Positions 17,434-25,633 of a stretch of 64,000 nt of DNA are shown here, one piece after another. Position 1 is the stretch's first letter. Each line of letters begins with the position of its first letter. A model generated the notes under the pieces. The model did not search any database, had not been told where the DNA came from, and saw nothing but the letters and a program-made list of their open reading frames with translations. The translations under genes were made by a program, and so were the position numbers. The stretch covers positions 248,001 to 312,000 of the forward strand of contig NZ_PJRR01000012.1 of assembly GCF_002858865.1 (NCBI RefSeq). The letters are read 5' to 3'. Source of the stretch: Caulobacter vibrioides (GTDB taxonomy: Bacteria > Pseudomonadota > Alphaproteobacteria > Caulobacterales > Caulobacteraceae).

Positions 17434-18182
17434 CTGCAGCGGCCCAAGGCCCCCGCGAAATAGCCCTGCACCGCCTGGAAGAGATCCGGGCGGTAGCGCG
17501 CTCTTGGATCGTTGGCGCGGTCATCGTCGAAAGCATGGGTGGCGTCGGCGTGGAAGACGCGATCCACCTTGAGCCCATCGGCCGCCAGCCGATCCAGCGC
17601 CTTGGCCGGCGCCTTCCAGCCGACCACCTGATCCTTGCCCGCCAGCACCGACCAGACGGGCGGACCGCCCTGATCCCAGCCGCGCGCTGAGGTCAGGGAG
17701 CCATAGCCGGCATAGGGATAGACCAGCAGCGTCCCCTTGACCCGGGCGCGCAACTTGGCGGGATCAGCGTCGACCAGGGTCGTTCCCCGCGCGGCGCTCC
17801 GGCCAACCGCGTAGCTGTCCATGATCGTCCAGCCGCCATGGCTCCAGCCGGCCAGAAAGACGCGGTTGGCGTCGGCCCAACCTTGGGTCTCCAGCCAGGC
17901 CAGCATGGCGAAGATGTCGGCCGCGCGCTTTAGGCCGTGCAGCGCCACGCCCGTGCAGACAAACAGCTTGGCGTCCAGCGTCGACATCCCCCGCGGCTTA
18001 AGCGAGTCGACCACCACGGCCGCCCAGCCGGCCTGGACAGCGACGCGGGCGTACTCTTCGAGGAACGGCGTCTTGCCGCCGCAGCCGTGCAGGATCAGCG
18101 CCACCGGGAAAGGGCCGGGCCCCGCAGGTTTGAACACCCGCGAGTGCTTGGCGACCTTTTCACCCCAGGCGGCGCTGTCCAT
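17430..18182 (-). CDS. dienelactone hydrolase-like alpha/beta hydrolase
   Basis: The 250-residue alpha/beta hydrolase shows an oxyanion-hole motif LHGCGG near residue 32, the nucleophile elbow GWSHGG near 115, and late acidic and His residues (DATHAFDD) that could complete the triad. This is the DLH family pattern, although the nucleophile is Ser rather than Cys. No Sec signal peptide is obvious, so it is probably a cytosolic ester or lactone hydrolase; the substrate is unknown. It converges with gdhZ and its stop lies in the shared repeat. A second palindrome separates it from purH upstream. Confidence 0.75.
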   Translation of the reverse strand: MDSAAWGEKVAKHSRVFKPAGPGPFPVALILHGCGGKTPFLEEYARVAVQAGWAAVVVDSLKPRGMSTLDAKLFVCTGVALHGLKRAADIFAMLAWLETQGWADANRVFLAGWSHGGWTIMDSYAVGRSAARGTTLVDADPAKLRARVKGTLLVYPYAGYGSLTSARGWDQGGPPVWSVLAGKDQVVGWKAPAKALDRLAADGLKVDRVFHADATHAFDDDRANDPRARYRPDLFQAVQGYFAGALGRCS

Positions 18183-18201
18183 CAGTCCCTCATCGGATCA
18201 T

Positions 18202-18245
18202 CTAGAGCGAAATGCGCGATTCATGAATCGCACATCTCGCTCTAG
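18202..18245. repeat. GCTCTAG-type palindrome with paired GANTC sites
   Basis: CTAGAGCGA at the left and TCGCTCTAG at the right flank a core in which GATTC (18218-18222) and GAATC (18225-18229) face each other around ATG. It lies between two minus-strand genes. Confidence 0.75.
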
Positions 18246-18258
18246 CTTTCTGTTTTCA

Positions 18259-18307
18259 CATCGTTTTTGCGGAAAGCCGGTTCCCACTTTTCCGCACGAT
18301 GCTCTAG
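18259..18307. repeat. GCTCTAG-type palindrome supplying the purH stop
   Basis: Arms TGCGGAAA (18268-18275) and TTTCCGCA (18289-18296) are flanked by ATCG/CGAT. The GCTCTAG edge contains the CTA complement of the purH stop codon (18304-18306). Confidence 0.7.
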
Positions 18308-19893
18308 TGGCGGAACACTCGCACACCCGTGAAGGCCATTGTAAGGCCAAGCTTGTCGGCCGCCTCGATGACCTCCGGATCGCGCATCGAGCCGCCCGGC
18401 TGGATGATCGCCGTGGCCCCCGCTTCCGCCGCCTGGATGAGACCATCCGCGAACGGGAAGAAGGCTTCCGAGGCGCAGGCGCAGCCCTTGAGGTCCAGGC
18501 CGAAATCGGCGGCGCGCAGGGCCGCGATCCGGGCGCTGTCCTTGCGGTTCATCTGGCCGGCGCCGACGCCCAGGGTCTGGCCGGCGCGGGCGTAGACGAT
18601 GGCGTTCGACTTGACGTGCTTGCCCACCGTGAAGGCGAACAGCATGTCGCGGACTTCCTCGTCGGTCGGCTGGCGCTGGGTGACGATCTTCAGGTCCGAA
18701 GCCTTGATCCGCGCGTCATCGCGCGACTGCACCAGGAAGCCGCCGGCCACGCTCTTGAAAGTGTCGCCGGTGGACAGCGCATCGGGCAGACCGCCGGTGA
18801 CCAGCAGGCGCAGGTTCTTCTTGGCGGCGAAGACAGCGATGGCGTCTTCGTCGGCCTCGGGGGCGATGACCACCTCGGTGAAGATCTCGACCATCGCTTC
18901 GGCCGCCTCACGGGTCAGGCGCGAATTGACCGCCACGATGCCGCCGAAGGCCGAGGTCGGATCGCACGCCAGCGCCCGCTCATAGGCCTCGCGCTGGGTC
19001 GAACCCACCGCCACGCCGCACGGATTGGCGTGCTTGATGATCGCCACGGCCGGACCGGCCGCCGGGTCGAACTCGGCGATCAGCTCGAAGGCCGCGTCGG
19101 TGTCGTTGATGTTGTTGTAGCTGAGTTCCTTGCCCTGCAGCTGGGTGGCCGTGGCCACGCCCGGACGCGGGTTCGGGAAGGTGTAGAAGGCCGCCTTCTG
19201 GTGCGGGTTCTCGCCGTAGCGCATGGTCTGGCGCAGGGTCCCGGCGATGCTCTTGCGGGCCGGGAAGTCCTGGCCGAGGGCTTCCGCTAACCAGGCCGAG
19301 ATCGCCGCGTCATAGGCCGCCGTGCGGGCATAGGCGCGGGCCGCGAGCTGCTGGCGCAAAGCCAGCGTCGTCCCGCCGGCCTTCAGGGCTTCCAGCACCT
19401 CGGCGAGGTCCGATGGATCGGTGCAGACGGCGACATAGCCGTGGTTCTTGGCCGCCGAGCGGATCATGGCCGGGCCGCCGATGTCGATGTTCTCGACGCA
19501 CTCGGCATAGGACCCGCCCTTCGCGACGGTCGCCTCGAACGGATAGAGGTTCACATAGAGGATATCGATGCCGCCGATGCCGTGGTCGGCCATGGCTTGC
19601 GCATGTTCGGGCGCATCCCGAACGCCGAGAAGGCCGCCATGCACCACCGGGTGCAGGGTCTTCACGCGGCCGTCCATCATCTCGGGAAAGCCCGTCAGGT
19701 CCGAGACGTCCTTCACCGGGATCCCGGCGGCGGCGATGGCGGCCTTGGTGCCACCGGTCGAGACAAGCTCGACGCCCGCTTCGTGCAGCGTCTGGGCGGC
19801 CTCCACGAGGCCGGTCTTGTCGGAGACCGACAGCAGGGCGCGCTTGGGCGCGACGAGATCAGGGGCGGACGGATAGTCGGGGGCGGCGGGCAC
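18304..19893 (-). CDS. purH: bifunctional AICAR formyltransferase / IMP cyclohydrolase
   Basis: The 529-residue enzyme catalyses the last two steps of de novo IMP synthesis. The N-terminal MGS-like cyclohydrolase domain carries [17 protein letters not shown] and STGGTKAAI; the C-terminal transformylase carries [14 protein letters not shown]-like residues ([12 protein letters not shown]), KHANPCGVA and the late [14 protein letters not shown]. The length matches E. coli PurH (529). Start is GTG 19893 with GAGGAG upstream. It appears monocistronic, in a purine housekeeping role. Confidence 0.96.
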   Translation of the reverse strand: MPAAPDYPSAPDLVAPKRALLSVSDKTGLVEAAQTLHEAGVELVSTGGTKAAIAAAGIPVKDVSDLTGFPEMMDGRVKTLHPVVHGGLLGVRDAPEHAQAMADHGIGGIDILYVNLYPFEATVAKGGSYAECVENIDIGGPAMIRSAAKNHGYVAVCTDPSDLAEVLEALKAGGTTLALRQQLAARAYARTAAYDAAISAWLAEALGQDFPARKSIAGTLRQTMRYGENPHQKAAFYTFPNPRPGVATATQLQGKELSYNNINDTDAAFELIAEFDPAAGPAVAIIKHANPCGVAVGSTQREAYERALACDPTSAFGGIVAVNSRLTREAAEAMVEIFTEVVIAPEADEDAIAVFAAKKNLRLLVTGGLPDALSTGDTFKSVAGGFLVQSRDDARIKASDLKIVTQRQPTDEEVRDMLFAFTVGKHVKSNAIVYARAGQTLGVGAGQMNRKDSARIAALRAADFGLDLKGCACASEAFFPFADGLIQAAEAGATAIIQPGGSMRDPEVIEAADKLGLTMAFTGVRVFRH

Positions 19894-20036
19894 GGCGGAC
19901 TCCTCTGGTGTGTTTCAGAAAGGGAGCCCAGGCGCGCGGCTTATGATGTCCACGCTCCCCGATGGTTCCCCATCACTAGCGCCAGTCACGCGAACGCGGC
20001 GGAAAATACGAGGGCGGGCGGGGGAGTCAATCAACG

Positions 20037-20146
20037 ATCCTCCCCCCAGCGGGGGAGGTGTCGGCGAAGCCGACGGAGGGGGAAGTCCTGCCGAGCTTGC
20101 CCCTCCCCCCTCCGGTCCTTCGGACCACCTCCCCCACGGGGGGGTT
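20037..20146. repeat. REP-like inverted repeat (CCTCCCCC family)
   Basis: It begins ATCCTCCCCCCAGCGGGGG and contains GTCGGCGAAGCCGAC and GGTCCTTCGGACC stems, then CACCTCCCCCACGGGGGGG. It is a second copy of the block at 431-542, lying in the 373-base gap between divergent purH and pgm. Apart from a shorter GC-rich tail to 20180, the gap holds no other recognisable feature. Confidence 0.75.
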
Positions 20147-20266
20147 TTCGCTCACATCTCCTCCCTCTCCGGGGAAGGAGCGAAATCAGATAGTTCGTGA
20201 AATTGTCTCCCGCGCGCTTTAGGACTTCACGCTAATCGATACGTCCAAACTCTACCTGGTGACTTG

Positions 20267-21904
20267 ATGCACGACCGCGCCGGCCTTCGCGCTCTTCCCG
20301 AAGATCTTGTCGATCTCGACGCGCTGATCGGCGCCTATTTCGAGATCAAGCCGGACGTCTCCAATCCCGCGCAGAAGGTCGTGTTCGGCACCTCGGGCCA
20401 TCGGGGCTCCAGCCTGGACGGCGCGTTCAACGAGGCGCACATCCTGGCCGTCACCCAGGCGATCGTCGAATACCGGGCCGCCCAGGGCGTGACCGGTCCC
20501 CTGTTCGTCGGCCGTGACACCCATGGCCTGTCCGAGCCCGCCTGGCGCTCGGTGCTGGAGGTGCTGGCGGCCAACGGCGTCGAGGCCCTGGTCGACTCCC
20601 GCGACGGCTTCACCCCGACGCCGGCGGTGTCGCACGCCATCCTGACCCACAACCGGCAAGGCGGACGCCAGGCCGACGGCCTGCTGCTGACGCCCTCGCA
20701 CAACCCGCCGCGCGACGGCGGCATCAAGTACAATCCGCCGTCGGGCGGTCCGGCGGGTTCCGACGCCACCTCCGCCATCGCCGCGCGGGCCAACGAACTG
20801 CTCGCGCAGAGCCTCTCGGGCGTTAAGCGCGTTCCCTTCGAGGCCGCCCGCAAGGCCGTCGGCGCCTATGATTTCCTGGGCCGCTATGTCGACGACCTGC
20901 CGGCGGTGATCGACATGGCCGCCATCCGTGCAGCCAAGGTGCGGATCGGCGCCGACCCGCTGGGTGGCGCGGCCGTCGCCTATTGGGGCGCGATCGCCGA
21001 GCGCCACGGCCTGGACCTGACCGTGGTCAATGAGGCGGTGGACCCGCGCTGGGCGTTCATGCCGCTCGACACCGACGGCAAGATCCGCATGGACTGCTCG
21101 TCGGCCAGCGCCATGGCCAATCTGATCGGCATCATGAAGGGCGGCGCGCTCTATGACGTGGCCACCGGCAACGACGCCGACGCCGACCGCCACGGGATCG
21201 TCACCCCCGACGGTGGGCTGATGAACCCCAACCGCTACCTGGCCGCGGCTATCTCGTACCTATTCAGCCATCGTCCCGGCTGGGGCGCAGACACCGCCGT
21301 CGGCAAGACTCTGGTCTCGTCCTCGATGATCGACCGCGTGGTGGCCGGGATGGGCCGCCGCCTGCTGGAGGTGCCGGTCGGCTTCAAGTATTTCGTGCCG
21401 GGCCTCCTGGACGGCTCGGTCGGCTTCGGCGGCGAGGAGTCGGCGGGTGCGTCATTCCTGCGCCACGACGGCGGTGTGTGGACCACCGACAAGGACGGCG
21501 TCACCCTGGCCCTGCTGGCCGCCGAGATCCAGGCGGTGACGGGCCAGAGCGCCAGCCAGCTCTACGCCGGCCTGACCGATCAGTATGGCGCGCCGGCCTA
21601 TGCCCGCGTCGACGCCCCGGCCAGCCGCGAGGAGAAGGCGCGCCTGTCCAAGCTCAGCCCCAGCGACGTCTCGGCCAAGACTCTGGCCGGCGAGGCGATC
21701 ACCGACATCCTCACCGCCGCCCCCGGCAACGGGGAGGCGATCGGCGGCCTGAAGGTCTGCACAAAGAACGCCTGGTTCGCCGCGCGGCCCTCGGGCACCG
21801 AGGACGTCTACAAGATCTATGCGGAGTCGTTCCTGGGCCCCGATCACCTGAAACAGGTCCAGGCCGAGGCCCGCGAGGTGGTGGCGGGGGCGTTGAAAGG
21901 CTGA
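20267..21904 (+). CDS. pgm: phosphoglucomutase (alpha-D-glucose phosphate-specific)
   Basis: The 545-residue enzyme interconverts glucose 1-phosphate and glucose 6-phosphate, linking glycolysis to UDP-glucose and surface polysaccharides. Active-site [11 protein letters not shown] (phosphoserine) is near residue 145, the metal loop DADADRHG near 305, sugar-binding GGEESAGAS near 385 and phosphate-binding RPSGTED near 505. The length is that of E. coli Pgm (546). ATG 20267 is chosen; a TTG one codon earlier is possible. No clear ribosome site is seen. With galE it supplies nucleotide-sugar precursors. Confidence 0.95.
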   Translation: MHDRAGLRALPEDLVDLDALIGAYFEIKPDVSNPAQKVVFGTSGHRGSSLDGAFNEAHILAVTQAIVEYRAAQGVTGPLFVGRDTHGLSEPAWRSVLEVLAANGVEALVDSRDGFTPTPAVSHAILTHNRQGGRQADGLLLTPSHNPPRDGGIKYNPPSGGPAGSDATSAIAARANELLAQSLSGVKRVPFEAARKAVGAYDFLGRYVDDLPAVIDMAAIRAAKVRIGADPLGGAAVAYWGAIAERHGLDLTVVNEAVDPRWAFMPLDTDGKIRMDCSSASAMANLIGIMKGGALYDVATGNDADADRHGIVTPDGGLMNPNRYLAAAISYLFSHRPGWGADTAVGKTLVSSSMIDRVVAGMGRRLLEVPVGFKYFVPGLLDGSVGFGGEESAGASFLRHDGGVWTTDKDGVTLALLAAEIQAVTGQSASQLYAGLTDQYGAPAYARVDAPASREEKARLSKLSPSDVSAKTLAGEAITDILTAAPGNGEAIGGLKVCTKNAWFAARPSGTEDVYKIYAESFLGPDHLKQVQAEAREVVAGALKG

Positions 21905-21915
21905 GGCCTTTGAAA

Positions 21916-22017
21916 CTGTCATCCCGGCCAAGCGCGCAGCGCGTCGAGCCGGGACCGCCGCAAGCGCCGCGCTTTCCGAGGTCCCGGATAGCCTCTGCGA
22001 GGCTTCCGGGATGACAG
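21916..22017. repeat. GTCATCCCGG-type inverted repeat
   Basis: CTGTCATCCCGG (21916-21927) and CCGGGATGACAG (22006-22017) are perfect 12-base terminal inverted arms with inner complementary segments. A related copy is at 48341-48439. It fills the pgm-lysK gap and may act as a transcript 3' hairpin. Confidence 0.7.
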
Positions 22018-22066
22018 TATCGGCTCCGCCCTAGCCCTCCGCCCTCGCGCGGTTTATACGCCCGGC

Positions 22067-23725
22067 ATGTTTGAAGGCCTCTCCCCCCTCGCCCGTGACG
22101 CCCGCTCCTGGCCCTTCGAGCAGGCGCGCGCCACGATCGCCCGCGTCCTGCGCGTGCGCCTCACCGACCGCGCCGACCAGGAAGCCGCCAAGGCCCTGAT
22201 CGACGCCGGCAAGACGGACGAGGCGGTGAAAGCCTATCCGGCTCTCTCCAAGGCCGTGATCTTCGAGACCGGCTATGGGCCGTCGGGCCTGCCGCACCTG
22301 GGCACGTTCGGCGAGGTGGCGCGCACGACCATGGTGCGTCAGGCCTTCCGCGCCCTGACCGACGAGGCCATACCCACGCGCCTGATCGCCTTCAGCGACG
22401 ACATGGACGGCCTGCGCAAGGTTCCCGACAACATCGAGAACAAGCAGCCGCTGATCGAGGACCTGGGCAAGCCGCTGACCGTCGTCCGCGACCCCTTCGG
22501 CACCCATGACAGCTTCGGCGCCCACAACAACGCCCGCTTGCGCGCGTTCCTGGACGGTTTTGGCTTCGAGTACGAGTTCGTCAGCTCGACCGACTGCTAT
22601 CGTGGCGGCCTGTTCGACGCGACCCTGCTGACGGCGCTGGAGCGCTTCGACGCGATCCAAAAGGTCATGCTGCCGACCCTGGGCGAAGAGCGCCGGGCGA
22701 CCTATTCGCCGTTCCTGCCCATCAGCCCCTCGACCGGCAAGGTGCTGCAGGTCCCGACCCTGGAGCGCAACGTCGAGAAGGGCACGATCGTCTTCGAGGA
22801 CGAGGACGGCTCGAAGGTCGAGGTCCCCGTCACCGGCGGCCACGTGAAGATGCAGTGGAAGCCCGACTGGGCCATGCGCTGGACGGCGCTGGGCGTCGAC
22901 TACGAGATGAGCGGCAAGGACCTGATCGACTCGGTCAAGGCCTCGGGCGCGATCTGCAAGGCCCTGGGCGGGGTTCCGCCGGAAGGCTTCAACTACGAGC
23001 TCTTCCTGGACGAGAACAACCAGAAGATCTCCAAGTCCAAGGGCAATGGCCTCTCCATGGAGGACTGGCTGCGCTATGGCGCGCCCGAGAGCCTGTCGTA
23101 CTACATGTTCCAGAGCCCCAAGTCGGCCAAGAAGCTCTATTTCGACGTCATCCCCAAGGCCAGCGACGAGTACCTGCAGCAGCTGGACGGCTTTGGCCGC
23201 CAGGAGCCGGCCAAGCAGCTGGACAATCCGGTGTGGCACATCCACGGCGGCAAGCCGCCGCAGCAGGGCTCGCCGGTGTCGTTCAGCCTGATGCTGAACC
23301 TCGTCTCGGCCGCCGACGCCTCGACCAAGGAAATCCTCTGGGGCTTCCTGTCGCGCTACATTCCGGGCGCCAGCCCAGAGACCCAGCCGCTGCTGGACCG
23401 TCTGGCCGGCTATGCGATCAACTACTACGAGGACTTCGTGAAGCCCTCGAAGGTGTTCCGCGCCCCGACCGATCAGGAGCGCGCGGCCATGCTGGACCTG
23501 CTGGCCAAGCTGAAGGCCATGCCGGCCGGGACCCAGGACGCCGAGCTGATCCAGAACGAGGTGTTCGAAGTCGGCAAGACCCACGGCTTCGACCCGCTGC
23601 GCGCCTGGTTCCAGGCCCTGTACGAAGTGCTGCTGGGCCAGAGCCAAGGCCCGCGCTTCGGCTCGTTCGCCGCGATCTTCGGGATCGACCGGACGGTGGC
23701 GCTGATCGAGGAAAAGCTGGGCTGA
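22067..23725 (+). CDS. lysK: class I lysyl-tRNA synthetase
   Basis: The 552-residue protein is the class I (archaeal-type) LysRS rather than the class II LysS of E. coli. The Rossmann signature appears as [13 protein letters not shown] near residue 68, and the KMSKS loop as KISKSKGNG near residue 323. The C-terminal helical anticodon domain is present and length is normal. Most alphaproteobacteria use this class, consistent with the taxonomic call. No second lysyl-tRNA synthetase is visible in the window. Confidence 0.94.
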   Translation: MFEGLSPLARDARSWPFEQARATIARVLRVRLTDRADQEAAKALIDAGKTDEAVKAYPALSKAVIFETGYGPSGLPHLGTFGEVARTTMVRQAFRALTDEAIPTRLIAFSDDMDGLRKVPDNIENKQPLIEDLGKPLTVVRDPFGTHDSFGAHNNARLRAFLDGFGFEYEFVSSTDCYRGGLFDATLLTALERFDAIQKVMLPTLGEERRATYSPFLPISPSTGKVLQVPTLERNVEKGTIVFEDEDGSKVEVPVTGGHVKMQWKPDWAMRWTALGVDYEMSGKDLIDSVKASGAICKALGGVPPEGFNYELFLDENNQKISKSKGNGLSMEDWLRYGAPESLSYYMFQSPKSAKKLYFDVIPKASDEYLQQLDGFGRQEPAKQLDNPVWHIHGGKPPQQGSPVSFSLMLNLVSAADASTKEILWGFLSRYIPGASPETQPLLDRLAGYAINYYEDFVKPSKVFRAPTDQERAAMLDLLAKLKAMPAGTQDAELIQNEVFEVGKTHGFDPLRAWFQALYEVLLGQSQGPRFGSFAAIFGIDRTVALIEEKLG

Positions 23726-23726
23726 T

Positions 23727-23793
23727 CATGGCCCCCCTCCTTGTGGGAGAGGGGGGCCCTGGCGTCGACACCTTCTCCCGCAAGGGGAGAAGG
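23727..23793. repeat. REP-like tandem hairpins after lysK
   Basis: GGCCCCCC/GGGGGGCC-type arms (23730-23757) are followed by CCTTCTCCCGCAAGGGGAGAAGG (23771-23793). The second unit is the same as arms of the elements at 45553 and 50639. They may terminate lysK transcription. Confidence 0.6.
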
Positions 23794-23972
23794 ACTCACG
23801 TGACGCGAACACCCAAAGCCCCCGCGTGCCCGCGCTGGATGAATCCGCGCGACCTGCGACACCGTGTCCGCGAGGATGAACCCCGCCTGAAGCCGGGATT
23901 AAGGGTATGCCCACGTTTCGGAGTCTAGGCTGGAACCATCAGAACCAAGATTAGTCCTCAAGGTTTAGTCCC

Positions 23973-24182
23973 ATGGCTTCCTTCACCCTGCGCCCGTCCG
24001 ACCGCGAAGAATTCGACTCCCTGCTCGGCGGCATCGTGCAACAGTTCCCCGACGCCCAGGTCGAGGCTGCGCACAACGACACCTGGAACTCCTATCGCGT
24101 GGACGTGTCGTGCGCCGATCCGGCCGCCGGCCCGCTGATCGCCTGGCTGCTGGACAGCCACGCCAGCTGCCCGCGGACCTGA
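23973..24182 (+). CDS. small conserved-looking cytosolic protein, function unknown
   Basis: The 69-residue acidic protein has no signal peptide or membrane span and ends in DSHASCPRT. I do not recognise it. Support as a gene comes from an isolated frame with normal GC-rich third positions, a spaced ribosome site (AAGG at 23959) and a following convergent regulator gene. A GAGTC (GANTC) site lies about 50 bases before the start, which could place it under CcrM/GcrA control; this is inference. Confidence 0.6.
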   Translation: MASFTLRPSDREEFDSLLGGIVQQFPDAQVEAAHNDTWNSYRVDVSCADPAAGPLIAWLLDSHASCPRT

Positions 24183-24216
24183 TCTCTCTCTGACCTGAGC
24201 GATCTGTCGGGTCGGC

Positions 24217-24858
24217 CTACTGGCTGACCCAGACGATCCGCGCGATCCAGGCGACCTCGTCGCGTGACAGCAGGCGCTCGCCGCTCACGCGGTCCAGGGC
24301 CAAGAGCTCGATGCTCCGCGCGGTGACCCGGCCCAGCTCCCGCACCAGAACCTCCCCGCCGTGGGTGCGCGTCACCACGCGGTCACCCTTGCGCGGCTCC
24401 AGCGTGGGCGAGACCAGCAGCCGGTCGCCGTCACGATAAACGGGCGCGAGGTCATCGCCCGTCACCTCCAGGGCGAAAAGGCCCTCGCCCAGATCCGGGG
24501 CCGGCGCCTCGTCCCAGCCCGCGCCGACAGGCATGCCCGCCTCATCGAAGAAGCCGTCCTTGCCCGCCTGGGCCAGGTCGATCAGCGGCGCGCCGCGCCG
24601 GCCGGGCGTGCGGACCGGCGATCGCTCGGTCAGGGCGGCGAACTCCGAGAAGTTGACTCCCGTCGCCTCCAGCAGCTTGGACAGGCTCTCGGTCGAGGGC
24701 CAGCGCGCGTGGCCGGTCTCGGCCGAACCGCGCTTGGAGCGGTTGAAGCTGGTGGGGTCCAGGCCCGCCATCCTGGCCATGGCCGAGGGCGTCATGTCGA
24801 AACGCTCGGCCAGGGCGTCGATCGCGCGCCAGATTTCGCCGTGAGACAGGGTCGCCAT
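24217..24858 (-). CDS. HTH/S24-like regulator lacking the protease dyad
   Basis: The 213-residue protein has an N-terminal XRE-like helix-turn-helix (about 15-65, MTPSAMARMAGLDPTSFNRS) and a C-terminal LexA/CI-type S24 fold (about 115-213). In normal S24 proteins the nucleophile sits in GDSM and the general base Lys about 35 residues later. Here the equivalents read GDDLAP and VRELGR, so Ser has become Asp and Lys has become Arg. Self-cleavage should be lost. It may be a constitutive or ligand-responsive repressor. It is divergent from the MerR gene and shares its 193-base upstream region. Confidence 0.8.
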   Translation of the reverse strand: MATLSHGEIWRAIDALAERFDMTPSAMARMAGLDPTSFNRSKRGSAETGHARWPSTESLSKLLEATGVNFSEFAALTERSPVRTPGRRGAPLIDLAQAGKDGFFDEAGMPVGAGWDEAPAPDLGEGLFALEVTGDDLAPVYRDGDRLLVSPTLEPRKGDRVVTRTHGGEVLVRELGRVTARSIELLALDRVSGERLLSRDEVAWIARIVWVSQ

Positions 24859-24938
24859 CGGCTCCTCCTCCAGTCGGCCTTCGCCGGGAAGGGTACGCCA
24901 GCGGGGCTAGGAAAGTAAACCTATCGCCCGCCTTACAG

Positions 24939-24962
24939 TTGACGTTTACGTAAGCGTTGACG
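24939..24962 (+). promoter_or_regulatory. palindromic operator and -35-like boxes before the MerR gene
   Basis: ACGTTTACGTAAGCGT (24942-24957) is a near-perfect 16-bp palindrome around TTACGTAA. TTGACG occurs twice here, at 24939 and 24957, each a good -35 box. This position and symmetry suit autoregulation by the MerR protein encoded at 25052 (MerR proteins bind inside promoters). I recall LiuR-type MerR operators in proteobacteria having a similar ACGT-rich palindrome. Confidence 0.5.
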
Positions 24963-25051
24963 ACGTCACGAGATCGGGTTTAGGGTGATCAGCGATAACA
25001 AAGCGGCCGGGCCGCAGTAGCCGGGCCCTCTTCCTTGGGAGGTTTCCATCC

Positions 25052-25531
25052 ATGGCCGACCTGCGACGCCCCGAGCGGACCTTCACGATCCGCCAGCTGT
25101 GCAATGAATTCAAAGCCACGCCCCGCGCCCTGCGCTTCTACGAGGACAAGGGGCTTCTGAACCCCGCCCGTGAAGGCCTCAACCGCGTCTATTCCCACAA
25201 GGACCGCGTCCGTCTGCAGCTGATCCTGCGCGGCAAGCGCGTGGGCCTGTCGCTGACCGAGATCCGCGAGCTCCTCGACCTCTATGACGAGAACGACGAG
25301 GGCGCTGCGCAGATGGCCCGCTCGCTGAAGAAGTTCCGCGAACGCGCCACCGCGCTGGAGCAACAGCGCGACGACATCGACAACGCCCTGATCGAGCTGC
25401 GCGAGGCCTGCAACCGCCTCGAACGGCGGCTCACCGAGATCCGCCCCGACCTGCTGCCCCGCGCGGCCGACTACGAGCAGGTGCTGCGCGCCCGCCTCGA
25501 CGGCCACGCCGAAGCGATGCTGGGCAAGTAG
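25052..25531 (+). CDS. MerR-family regulator of beta-oxidation genes (LiuR-like)
   Basis: The 159-residue protein has a MerR winged helix at the N-terminus (FTIRQLCNEF, TPRALRFYEDKGLL, residues about 10-45), HKDRVRLQLILRGKRVGLSLTEI in the wing/second helix, and a long dimerisation coiled coil (about 85-130). There are no metal-binding Cys residues. It leads the acyl-CoA dehydrogenase/thiolase/FadJ genes, as LiuR-type MerR regulators of branched-chain amino acid and fatty acid catabolism do. GGGAGG precedes the ATG. The candidate operator is at 24942-24957. Confidence 0.82.
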   Translation: MADLRRPERTFTIRQLCNEFKATPRALRFYEDKGLLNPAREGLNRVYSHKDRVRLQLILRGKRVGLSLTEIRELLDLYDENDEGAAQMARSLKKFRERATALEQQRDDIDNALIELREACNRLERRLTEIRPDLLPRAADYEQVLRARLDGHAEAMLGK

Positions 25532-25633
25532 GGCCGTTTCGCGCCGCCGACGCCGCCGCCAAGGCGCGCGCGGCGGCCGCCCGTCTTTCTTCCTCCCGAT
25601 CACTCCTCTTAAGTTCCCTGGCAGGACCGTTCC

